Of a DNA stretch of 34,198 nucleotides, positions 7,889 to 14,881 are shown piece by piece (position 1 is the first letter of the stretch; each line of letters opens with the position of its first letter). A program made the translations under genes and the position numbers. The DNA lies in assembly GCA_036744795.1 (NCBI GenBank), contig DAIOHK010000026.1:1-34198 (forward strand), in the 5' to 3' direction. The DNA is from UBA5486 sp036744795 (lineage in GTDB: Bacteria > Bacillota > UBA4882 > UBA10575). A model generated the notes under the pieces. That model made no database searches. It was not told the DNA's origin and saw only the letters and a program-made list of their open reading frames with translations.

Positions 7889-8855
7889 TATTTTTCACCC
7901 TTTCGTAATTTTTAATTAACCAATAGTTACCGTATAAATTAGCTTCTTCGCCTAATACGCTTCGTTCGATTCTTGTTCTAAGATAAATTTTGGAAAACAG
8001 GTTTTCAGATATAGTCTTATTAATTTTTTCCACTAAATACTCTGGACTGTTTGTTATTACCCCACCATTTAGGATAACTACTTCTGGGTCAAATAACATG
8101 ATGACATTTGAAATTACAATGCCCAAGTTAAAACCTATTTCATTAATGATATTTTTACATAACCTATCGGAAAATGCGGCATTTATGATGTCAAAAGATG
8201 TTACTCTATCACCCTCTTTAAATTGTTTATACAATATTGAGGACTTATACTCTTCGTTAGTAATTCTCTGCTTAAACAATCTTTCCATAGCTTTACCACA
8301 AACATAATTTTCCACGCACCCTTGTTTGCCACATACACACAGGTCGCCTCCTACCTTATATATGGTATGTCCTATTCCACCGGCGAAATTATTTGCTCCT
8401 GTATATAAGCAATCATTTGTATATATTCCCATTCCAATCCCGGTACCGACGGATATATTAACAAAATTGGAAGCATTTTTTGCAATACCAAACATCTTTT
8501 CGCCTATCAATGCAGCATACACATCTGTATGTACACAAACCTCTGTATCTATTTCAGAATTTAAAACTTCTTTTATTCTTACATTTTCCCATTTACTAAG
8601 GTTAACTGCCTTTTGTATCACATCATTTTTTTCATCGTATACGGCAGGTATTCCTATCCCTATCCCTAGTATGCGTTCTTCTAAATGATCCTTAACATAG
8701 TCAAGTGTTTTTTCTTTCATCTTAAATAAATTATCATTAAAATTATCTTTGCAAGTCGGAAACTTTACTTTATATTTGAGAGTGGAATTTTCATCGAAAA
8801 TCCCTAATAGAGTTTTAGTTGCTCCGATATCTACTGCTATGTAATATTTATCCAT
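7878..8855 (-). CDS. ROK-family sugar kinase (probable amino-sugar kinase)
   Basis: A cytoplasmic ATP-dependent sugar kinase of 325 residues without a DNA-binding domain. The phosphate motif is AVDIGATKTLLG (residues 7-18). The likely catalytic base is D111 (HTDVYAALIGE, where most ROK kinases have NDANAA). The second ATP site is VGTGIGMGI. The zinc motif has H163 (GHTIYKVGG) and CVCGKQGCVE (C173, C175, C180). The ROK family includes GlcNAc, ManNAc and glucose kinases; the neighbouring nagA favours an N-acetyl hexosamine. It is the first gene of its operon, with GGAGAG before the ATG and the promoter with operator-like repeat at 8902-8970 just upstream. Confidence 0.9.
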   Translation of the reverse strand: MDKYYIAVDIGATKTLLGIFDENSTLKYKVKFPTCKDNFNDNLFKMKEKTLDYVKDHLEERILGIGIGIPAVYDEKNDVIQKAVNLSKWENVRIKEVLNSEIDTEVCVHTDVYAALIGEKMFGIAKNASNFVNISVGTGIGMGIYTNDCLYTGANNFAGGIGHTIYKVGGDLCVCGKQGCVENYVCGKAMERLFKQRITNEEYKSSILYKQFKEGDRVTSFDIINAAFSDRLCKNIINEIGFNLGIVISNVIMLFDPEVVILNGGVITNSPEYLVEKINKTISENLFSKIYLRTRIERSVLGEEANLYGNYWLIKNYERVKNSAL

Positions 8856-8901
8856 TTCACATCTCTCCAGATTAATATTTATTGTTTGTAAGCTGTAAAA
8901 G

Positions 8902-8948
8902 ATATACTGTAGTTAGTTAGTAATGATTACTAACTAACTACAGTATAT
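8902..8948. promoter_or_regulatory. Perfect 23-bp-arm inverted repeat, operator candidate
   Basis: The two arms, 8902-8924 and 8926-8948, are perfect reverse complements around a single G at 8925. The centre reads TTAGTAATGATTACTAA and the outer ends ATATACTG/CAGTATAT. On the minus strand the repeat starts inside the -10 box of the kinase-operon promoter and covers the expected transcription start. This is where a repressor would block transcription. GntR/HutC and ROK regulators are both encoded nearby (13816-14586 and 11613-12851). No T-tract follows, so a terminator is unlikely. A cruciform or a 5' RNA hairpin is an alternative. Confidence 0.75.
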
Positions 8949-8970
8949 ACCCTATTTATTAAGCTGTCAA
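8942..8970 (-). promoter_or_regulatory. Sigma-A promoter of the kinase-nagA-transporter operon
   Basis: On the minus strand, -35 TTGACA (8965-8970) is separated by 17 bp from -10 TATACT (8942-8947), close to consensus. It is about 90 bp before the kinase start and overlaps the inverted repeat at 8902-8948. Confidence 0.75.
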
Positions 8971-9113
8971 CATTAATTTAATATTTTGTTATTTTATGAT
9001 CGGGGCCTGATTAAGAAAGGGTTAGTTGCTTTTTTAGGGGTAGAGCTATACTATTAGCCGGGTAGTTGCTCTCGCTGGGCATCGAATCCACACGTAAATG
9101 GATTATTAAATGC
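8971..9113. other. Intergenic stretch with no recognised gene
   Basis: Lies between the kinase promoter and the terminator after the second nagA. I see no open frame with a start and no repeat shared with the rest of the window. A short minus-strand stretch at about 9056-9103 reads PFTCGFDAQREQLPG and then stops; it may be a tiny gene remnant but cannot be identified. Confidence 0.4.
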
Positions 9114-9144
9114 AAAAAGCCGCTTGTATATCAAGCAGCTTTTT
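9114..9144 (-). terminator. Bidirectional-looking rho-independent terminator after the second nagA
   Basis: AAAAAGC-C-GCTTG (9114-9126) pairs with CAAGC-A-GCTTTTT (9132-9144) around TATAT. The arms end in A-tracts and T-tracts on both strands. It lies about 140 bp after the stop of the nagA at 9281-10453, and separates that transcription unit from the kinase operon. Confidence 0.75.
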
Positions 9145-9280
9145 ACTTATTATCCCATAAGCTAAGGCTAGATAAAAATTCTTCCAGCAATAGTTTTAAA
9201 GGTCAAATAAGTTTCGTCTTCATACAATGAAAACATCCTCAAACCTGAACCAAATTATCTCCAATCATTTTTAATATATA

Positions 9281-10453
9281 TTACGATTTTATCACATGTA
9301 AAATATTTAGTTTCTCGTCAAATACCACAAGATCCGCATCTTTACCTATCTCAATACTGCCTTTCTTTCGTTCTAAGCCGATAGCCCGAGCCGGATTCAG
9401 AGTAGCCATACGCACAGCATCTTCCAATGGTACTCCTACCATTTGAACCATGTTGTATATGGCTTTATTTAAAATTAAGGTTGAGCCTGCCAGAGTTCCG
9501 TCGGAAAGCCGAGCTTCCTTGTTTTTAACAGTAACTCTTTGCCCGCCTAAAGTGTACTCCCCATCTGAAAGGCCTGCAGCCATCATTGAATCGGAAATTA
9601 ATATTATTTGATCTTTTCCCTTCGCTTTGACAATTAGTTTCATGGCACCGGGATGAAGATGAATGCCGTCACATATCATTTCACAAGAAACTCTTTCATC
9701 AATTAGGGCAGCTCCGGAAATGCCGGGCTCTCTATGGGTAAGACCCTTCATGCCGTTAAAAACATGAGTAACTTGGGTGACTCCATAGTTAAAGGCGTTT
9801 TTAGCTATCTCAAAGGAAGCGTCAGTATGGCCTGCTGATACAGTTATACCTCTGGTATGAAGGTAATCAATTGCCTCTATGGCACTGGGAAGTTCCGGCG
9901 CCATAGCTACTATCTTTACAGAATCCTCCGACAATTTAAGAAAATAGGAAAGCTCATCAATATCTGGATTTTTTATGTATTTGGAAGGCTGAGCACCTTT
10001 TTTAGCCATAGAAAAATATGGCCCTTCAAGATAAAGCCCCAAAACTTCCGCAGGAACATTGCCCGAAGTATCTAAAACACTGGCATTTTCTTTTTGCCGA
10101 GCTATATAATTTGCTAGATTTTTTATAGCTTTTTCCGTTTCTTCGGTGGAGGCTGTCATGGTAGTAGCCAAAAATCCAGTTACCCCATTTTTAATCTGAA
10201 AACGTGCCATAGCATCCACTGCTTCAAAGCTGGCATCCATTGTATCGTAGCCGGAATTTGCATGAGTATGAAGGTCGATAAAGCCCGGTGAGAGATAATT
10301 CCCTTTAGCATCTATAATTTCATCAAAGTTCTTTTCATTTAAAGTACCTGACGGCCCCAGATGTTTAATTTTATTGCCTTCGACGGCTAATTCAAAGTTG
10401 TATAAAATATCGTAAGGTGTAATAATATGGGCATTTTTTATAAGTAACCTCAA
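9281..10453 (-). CDS. nagA: N-acetylglucosamine-6-phosphate deacetylase, paralogue 2
   Basis: This catalyses deacetylation of GlcNAc-6-P to GlcN-6-P, feeding NagB encoded just upstream. All active-site features are present: H62/H64 (DLHTHA), E143 (LEGPY), H209 (GHTDA), H230 (THVFNGM), H265 (GIHLHPG) and D288 (ISDSM). Length (390) is normal. The start is TTG 10453, decided by GAGGGAGG seven bases before it. Pairing with nagB makes this the likely housekeeping NagA, while the copy at 5919-7091 travels with the kinase and transporter. It has its own promoter-like leader (10503-10531), copied from or with that of nagB. Confidence 0.94.
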   Translation of the reverse strand: MRLLIKNAHIITPYDILYNFELAVEGNKIKHLGPSGTLNEKNFDEIIDAKGNYLSPGFIDLHTHANSGYDTMDASFEAVDAMARFQIKNGVTGFLATTMTASTEETEKAIKNLANYIARQKENASVLDTSGNVPAEVLGLYLEGPYFSMAKKGAQPSKYIKNPDIDELSYFLKLSEDSVKIVAMAPELPSAIEAIDYLHTRGITVSAGHTDASFEIAKNAFNYGVTQVTHVFNGMKGLTHREPGISGAALIDERVSCEMICDGIHLHPGAMKLIVKAKGKDQIILISDSMMAAGLSDGEYTLGGQRVTVKNKEARLSDGTLAGSTLILNKAIYNMVQMVGVPLEDAVRMATLNPARAIGLERKKGSIEIGKDADLVVFDEKLNILHVIKS

Positions 10454-10502
10454 TAAAATTCCTCCCTCTACAATCTGTAATTTTCTCCAAATATTTCACT
10501 CA

Positions 10503-10531
10503 TTCATAGAATTTCGGACACTATAAAACAA
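10503..10531 (-). promoter_or_regulatory. Promoter of the second nagA (duplicated leader)
   Basis: On the minus strand, -35 TTGTTT (10526-10531), 17-bp spacer, -10 TATGAA (10503-10508). About 65 bp around it (roughly 10475-10545) closely match the leader before nagB (roughly 11385-11455), including GAAATTCTAT and AATGAGTGA. The conservation across two leaders supports a working promoter or shared regulator site. Confidence 0.55.
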
Positions 10532-10627
10532 GCCTCATGGGTAATTTGTTCTTTACCGAAATAGTATGGATAAACTAAATATGCCTATGAACAAACTTCT
10601 GTTCAATACCGCCGTTTGTGTTAATTT

Positions 10628-11356
10628 CTATAATCTGATTGCAGCTTCGTCATCTATTATTATGGTAGTATCCGGATGAAGCAGTAAAAAGGAAGATGGA
10701 TTCTCAGTAGTTACCACGCCGTCTTTTAACAACCTTGCGATAATATCAGCTTTGTTTTTACCGCTTGCCAGCAGCATTATCTTCTTAGCTTTCATGATGG
10801 AACCGAGACCAGCTGTTATAGCCTTTGTGGGAACTTCATCAGGTGAATTAAAAAATCTAGAATTCGCTTTTATAGTATCTGCTGTGAGACCTGTCAGATG
10901 TGTTGCTACCACCAAATTATCATTAGGTTCGTTAAAACCTATATGACCGTTTACACCAATGCCAAGAAGTTGAATATCTATACCGCCGTTTTTTTCGATT
11001 TTCTCATCATATGTACGACAATAATTTTCTATATCCGAGATTCTGCCATCAGGTATATATACGTTCTCTCGCTTTATATTTATGTGGTTAAATAGGTTTT
11101 CAAACATAAAGTAATTATAACTTTGGGGATTGTCTGGGGTAAGACTGTAATATTCGTCTAAATTGAAAGTAACGACCTTGGAAAAATCTAAATTCTCTTC
11201 ACGATGCATCCGAATTAGTTCCTTATAGGCGCCAATCGGAGTGCTTCCGGTAGCTAGGCCGAGAACCAAGTCAGGCTTTTGCCGGATATTGATTGCAAAG
11301 ATTTCGGCAGAACGTTTACTCATAGATGAATAATCTTTCTCAATAATTAACTGCAT
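10628..11356 (-). CDS. nagB: Glucosamine-6-phosphate deaminase/isomerase
   Basis: This converts GlcN-6-P to fructose-6-P plus ammonia, passing amino-sugar carbon into glycolysis. Family motifs are LGLATGSTPIGAYKELIR (residues 32-49), FNLDEYYSL with the general base D67, and GIGVNGHIGFNEP with H138 and E143. From ATG 11356 the protein has 242 residues, the usual length of the short Bacillus-type NagB. This start has GGGAGG before it, whereas the longer frame from 11410 has no ribosome site and would add 18 atypical residues. It is read just before the second nagA, with which it forms the classic pair. Confidence 0.96.
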   Translation of the reverse strand: MQLIIEKDYSSMSKRSAEIFAINIRQKPDLVLGLATGSTPIGAYKELIRMHREENLDFSKVVTFNLDEYYSLTPDNPQSYNYFMFENLFNHINIKRENVYIPDGRISDIENYCRTYDEKIEKNGGIDIQLLGIGVNGHIGFNEPNDNLVVATHLTGLTADTIKANSRFFNSPDEVPTKAITAGLGSIMKAKKIMLLASGKNKADIIARLLKDGVVTTENPSSFLLLHPDTTIIIDDEAAIRL

Positions 11357-11409
11357 TATATTACATCCTCCCTTTGTAATCTTTATTTTTTTTCCTAATA
11401 TCTCACTCA

Positions 11410-11438
11410 TTTATAGAATTTCAAACACCCTAAAACAA
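11410..11438 (-). promoter_or_regulatory. Promoter of nagB (duplicated leader)
   Basis: On the minus strand, -35 TTGTTT (11433-11438), 17-bp spacer, -10 TATAAA (11410-11415), about 55 bp before the nagB start. The sequence around it is shared with the leader of the second nagA. Confidence 0.6.
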
Positions 11439-11612
11439 GCCTACATGGTTTGGATATAAACTCCAGATCGCTGTAGATGCGAAAAGTGAATGTCTGTTGC
11501 CATAGAAAAAACACGTTTCATGAATACGGGAGATTTGTCTCCTTTTTTTAGAGTTTGTGGGATTATGAAATTCCCTCAGTTAAATAATGCTGTAGGTTAT
11601 TAGGCAATTTCC

Positions 11613-12851
11613 TCATCTATTTAAGGTATTATTTAAAAAAAACTCTTTTATAATTTGTAAAGCAGCACTATGGGCAATAGTAGTACTGGTAATAATAAAC
11701 TTTTCGAACTGAACATTTTCAAAAGTAGTCTTCCAACAATATTTCCCTGCAATGTTTACTAAATAATCGAACAAAATGTCGTTATGATTAAAAATTTCTC
11801 CACTAATTATAATAGCATGTGGTTCAAACAACTGTATCATCTTCCCGATAATAACTCCCAAATAACATAAAGCCCTTTTTGTTATTTGCAGGATGATGGT
11901 GTTGTTTTGTTTTAAACCATAGTAGATTTTATCAATATCAACATCTTCAATGCCTTTAATCCCTAGTTGGCTTAAACCATTTTTTACAGAGTCTTTATTT
12001 TCTACAATATATTCTTTTACATTATTAATTATCGCGTTTTCTCCAGCAATTGTCTCCAAGCATCCTGTTATACCGCAGTCACATAATAGACCATTATTGA
12101 ATAGCGGATAATGTCCTATATTGCCAGAAAGTCCGCTTCTTCCTCTGTATACTTCTCCATTTATTATTATACCCAACCCAATACCCGTCCTAATACCTAC
12201 ACAAATAATATTCCTATACCTGATATTTTTATCATCAGACCAGTTACCACCAATAGCTATTAAATTAATATCATTTTCTACATGTACTTTTATACGATAT
12301 TTTTCTTCCAAGATCTTTTTAATATGATAATCATTCAGAACTTTAATATTTGAGGCTTTGGCAATGCCTTTTTCTGTATCAACAAATGCTGCTAAGCCTA
12401 CTCCTATTCCCTCTATTAAAGATTTATTAATCTTGCTTTTATCAAGTAAACTATTCATTATTAACTCTAGTATGTTTGTTAACTCCTCTTGTGTCTCATA
12501 TCTATCTTTGCTACTTACCTTATAAACTATTTCGCTTTCTAAGTTTACGATTACACCTACTATACATTTAACACCAATATCTATGCCAATAAAAAACCTT
12601 CCTTCAGGGTTTAATTTGAAAAGATCTGGTCTTGGCCCACCCTTTTCATTAGATTTTCCCTTTCCCTTGTACAAAATTAAATTTTCCTCTAGCAATTCTT
12701 TTACAATATTTGCTACCGTCGGTGGCTTTAAATTACTTATTTTTGATATCTCGACTTTCGAAATAAGCTTCTTTGTTCTTATAATATTTAAAACTATCTG
12801 TTTATTTAAATTACGCATTAGTGCTGGCTTACCAGTTTCAATTTTTGCCAT
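11613..12851 (-). CDS. ROK-family transcriptional repressor (NagC/XylR type)
   Basis: A 412-residue regulator with an N-terminal winged helix-turn-helix (residues about 15-65, including SKVEISKISNLKPPTVANIV) fused to a ROK sugar-binding domain. The ROK part has GIDIGVKCIVGVIV (residues 89-102), VENDINLIAIG with D194, and zinc ligands H247 and CDCGITGC (C257, C259, C264). Such proteins bind DNA until a sugar or sugar phosphate releases them. GGAGGG lies before ATG 12851. It sits between deoC-like and nagB in the same direction, and it and the GntR protein are the obvious local regulators of the two amino-sugar operons. Which operator it binds is not known. Confidence 0.9.
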   Translation of the reverse strand: MAKIETGKPALMRNLNKQIVLNIIRTKKLISKVEISKISNLKPPTVANIVKELLEENLILYKGKGKSNEKGGPRPDLFKLNPEGRFFIGIDIGVKCIVGVIVNLESEIVYKVSSKDRYETQEELTNILELIMNSLLDKSKINKSLIEGIGVGLAAFVDTEKGIAKASNIKVLNDYHIKKILEEKYRIKVHVENDINLIAIGGNWSDDKNIRYRNIICVGIRTGIGLGIIINGEVYRGRSGLSGNIGHYPLFNNGLLCDCGITGCLETIAGENAIINNVKEYIVENKDSVKNGLSQLGIKGIEDVDIDKIYYGLKQNNTIILQITKRALCYLGVIIGKMIQLFEPHAIIISGEIFNHNDILFDYLVNIAGKYCWKTTFENVQFEKFIITSTTIAHSAALQIIKEFFLNNTLNR

Positions 12852-12910
12852 TACGTCCCTCCATGTCTAATGATTAATAAACAAATATTAATAATTAATA
12901 TGTAGTTATT

Positions 12911-13064
12911 AGGGAATTACATAATTAAATTACTTAAGATTCAGCCACAATATATTGATAGCCCACTAGTAATTGTCTAATCTTAGACAATTACCTCGAA
13001 TAAAAGTTAAACACTATATATTGCGGTTGAATGGATGCCAAAGGTAATTATACAATTCCCTCAG
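12911..13064. repeat. Dispersed palindromic repeat, copy B (with nested hairpin)
   Basis: Outer inverted ends are AGGGAATTACATAATTA (12911-12927) and TAATTATACAATTCCCT (13045-13061). The inner arms are CCACAATATATTGATAGCC and CACTATATATTGCGGTT. In the middle it carries an additional perfect hairpin, AATTGTCTAA-TC-TTAGACAATT. It is the longest copy of the family and the nested hairpin is absent from copies A and D. Its right end overlaps the last codons of the DeoC-like gene (stop at 13048-13050), so the element supplies that stop codon. Confidence 0.7.
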
Positions 13065-13731
13065 TTATAGTATTGTTTATAGAATTAATTATTTTTACTC
13101 CATTAGATGTGCCAAATCTCTCTACACCCAAGGCAATGTATTTTTCTATTTGTTCCACTGTAGAAATTCCCCCGGCTGCTTTTATCTTAATCTTTCCTTT
13201 TGTATATTTGGCAATAATTTGAACCATCTCAAAAGTCGCGCCATACTCGCCAAAACCGGTAGATGTTTTAATAAATTCCGCACCGGAATCTATTACAAGT
13301 TTACACGCTTCTCTTAACTCATCGTTATTTAGGTAACAACCTTCTATAATAACTTTCACCTTAATATTTTCATCTAATAATACTATTTTGGCCAGTTCAT
13401 CCAATACATAAGAATAATTATGGTCTTTAAATTTACCAAGATTCATAACAACATCAATTTCTTGTGCTCCATGCCTAATAGCCTCTTCTGATTCTAATAG
13501 TTTAACATGAGATGTTAGATTACCATGGGGAAAACCAACCGGAGCAACTACAATTGAAGTAGAACCTTTAAACATCTGAACCGCAGTAGATATAAATGAT
13601 GGTGGAACAGCCACACCTTTAAATCGGTATTTTTTAGCTGCATCGCAAATACGTTTTACATCAGCCTCTCTAACTATCGGCCCTAAGGCAACTTGGTCAA
13701 TCATCCCTGCTATTGTATTTTTGTCTATCAT
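13048..13731 (-). CDS. Deoxyribose-phosphate-aldolase-like protein (DeoC family, divergent)
   Basis: A 227-residue class I aldolase of the DeoC fold. The Schiff-base lysine region is conserved (FIKTSTGFGEYGAT, K155), as are the second active-site lysine K184 (IKAAGGIST), D93 (EIDVVMNLG) and the phosphate loop FGTSNGV. The N-terminal signature is unusual: MIDQVALGP where typical DeoC has a DHTLLKP-like sequence, and VAVPPSF replaces the usual cysteine-containing V.VNP. It may therefore use another substrate. No other nucleoside-degradation gene is present; all neighbours handle amino sugars. AAGGAGGG lies 10 bp before the ATG. The last codons and the stop are within repeat copy B. Confidence 0.85.
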   Translation of the reverse strand: MIDKNTIAGMIDQVALGPIVREADVKRICDAAKKYRFKGVAVPPSFISTAVQMFKGSTSIVVAPVGFPHGNLTSHVKLLESEEAIRHGAQEIDVVMNLGKFKDHNYSYVLDELAKIVLLDENIKVKVIIEGCYLNNDELREACKLVIDSGAEFIKTSTGFGEYGATFEMVQIIAKYTKGKIKIKAAGGISTVEQIEKYIALGVERFGTSNGVKIINSINNTITEGIV

Positions 13732-13815
13732 TTATGTTTTACCCTCCTTAAACTATTTGATTTGGTCAAAATCTATTACGATTCAGTAAAAAGTCTTCAC
13801 CGGAAACGTCATAAA

Positions 13816-14586
13816 TTAAGTTGTATTAATAATGCCTGTTTTTTCTATTTGTAAAGCCAATACACTCCTATCACCTCTTATTTTCGCTTCATAGTATTCT
13901 AATACGGATCCATCTTCTAAAAAGGATGTACTACATATTAGTAGCATTGGAAGGCCTATGTCTATACCTAAAAGCTCCTTTTCCTCTTTACCAGCAACTA
14001 TTGGTTCTAAACTTCTATACGCTTTACAAATTGAAAGGCCATACTTTTTTTCTAACACGTTATAAAGCGAGTCTTTTTTATGTTTGCTCATATCTAAATC
14101 TGGACATAATCTACTATTTACATGCGAATCTACCAAACAAATAGAATTGTTTTGAACGAACCGCAATCTTAAGAAATTATACACGTTCTCACCAATGTCA
14201 ATATTTAATTTATCACTAATAAAACTATTAGCTTTTGTCGTTTTAGATATTAGAATTTTATCTGTAAGATCGAGACCTTTGCTCACCACTTCCTGTGCAA
14301 AACTTGTTAATTCACCGATAAAATTCAGTCTTAATTTTGGCTCCGCCACAAAGGTTCCTTTCGGATGATCTCTATATAAAACTCCTTCTGTAACCAACTC
14401 AGCTATAGCTCTTCGAATCGTAGTTCGACTAACTTTAAATAATGCACAAAGATCCTCTTCATTAGGAATCTTATCGCTAGGTTTCAAATTATTTTTTTTA
14501 ATCATCTCCTGTAGATTGTTTTTTGTTCGATAAAACAATGGTTCATATGAATTCCTTTTAATTGAGTGGGTAACATCAACGTTCAT
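13816..14586 (-). CDS. GntR-family regulator with UTRA domain (HutC/NagR type)
   Basis: A 256-residue regulator. Residues about 15-80 form the winged helix (KIPNEEDLCALFKVSRTTIR, then RAIAELVTEGVLYRDHPKGT). Residues about 95-245 form a UTRA ligand domain, the fold that in NagR/DasR binds amino-sugar phosphates. GAGGTG precedes ATG 14586. It is the first gene of the minus-strand deoC/ROK/nagB series. Given its family and place it probably senses an amino-sugar phosphate and represses these operons, perhaps itself through TACTAATGTAGTA at 14619-14631. The exact ligand is not readable. Confidence 0.9.
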   Translation of the reverse strand: MNVDVTHSIKRNSYEPLFYRTKNNLQEMIKKNNLKPSDKIPNEEDLCALFKVSRTTIRRAIAELVTEGVLYRDHPKGTFVAEPKLRLNFIGELTSFAQEVVSKGLDLTDKILISKTTKANSFISDKLNIDIGENVYNFLRLRFVQNNSICLVDSHVNSRLCPDLDMSKHKKDSLYNVLEKKYGLSICKAYRSLEPIVAGKEEKELLGIDIGLPMLLICSTSFLEDGSVLEYYEAKIRGDRSVLALQIEKTGIINTT

Positions 14587-14618
14587 AGTTTCACCTCAAA
14601 GTCTTTACATTATAACGT

Positions 14619-14655
14619 TACTACATTAGTATATCATTTTATTATATTTTTACAA
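14619..14655 (-). promoter_or_regulatory. Promoter of the GntR gene with small palindrome
   Basis: On the minus strand, -35 TTGTAA (14650-14655), 16-bp spacer, -10 TATACT (14628-14633). A palindrome TACTA-ATG-TAGTA (14619-14631) overlaps the -10, placed like the larger inverted repeat in the kinase promoter. It is a candidate autoregulatory site. Confidence 0.5.
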
Positions 14656-14737
14656 CTTTTAAATTTAAATCAAACTTACTCTTAGTGAAATAAATCATTA
14701 GTTTTATTCGCTTCTTTCCCATGATTTCACAGTTATC

Positions 14738-14749
14738 CGTAATATTACG
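14738..14749. promoter_or_regulatory. 12-bp perfect palindrome upstream of the GntR promoter
   Basis: CGTAATATTACG, self-complementary, about 85 bp upstream of the GntR -35 box in the gap between the GntR gene and the V-ATPase terminator. It could be a regulator site; a single short palindrome in AT-rich sequence can also be chance. The rest of 14656-14806 shows nothing else. Confidence 0.3.
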
Positions 14750-14806
14750 TCCTTTTTTACTTCAATCTATCTTTACTATTAATCAATCGACAAAAAACTA
14801 AAAAAA

Positions 14807-14841
14807 GAAGCTTTTGACGAGTGTGTTTTCGCCCCAGCTTC
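14807..14841 (-). terminator. Rho-independent terminator of the V-ATPase operon
   Basis: On the minus strand, arms GAAGCT...AGCTTC with an inner CGA...TCG stem are followed by TTTTTTTAGTTTTTTG. It begins about 40 bp after the ntpD stop. It belongs to the same hairpin family as 725-759 and 1227-1260. Confidence 0.85.
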
Positions 14842-14881
14842 TATCTTAAACTCCAAATATTTATTTTTAAATTACAGCCAC

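Noticed and set aside
9056..9103. Short minus-strand peptide PFTCGFDAQREQLPG, faintly like the end of a respiratory-complex subunit
   Set aside because: Too short, no start, and no further similarity on either side.
11528..11549. Plus-strand hairpin GGAGATTTGTCTCC followed by seven T
   Set aside because: It has the form of a small terminator for plus-strand RNA, but no plus-strand gene or promoter lies before it and the stem is only 5 bp.
11567..11612. AAATTCCCTCAG and AGGCAATTTCCTCA, like the ends of the dispersed repeat
   Set aside because: Only the short end-like sequence is present; the inner palindrome is missing, so it is not counted as a copy.
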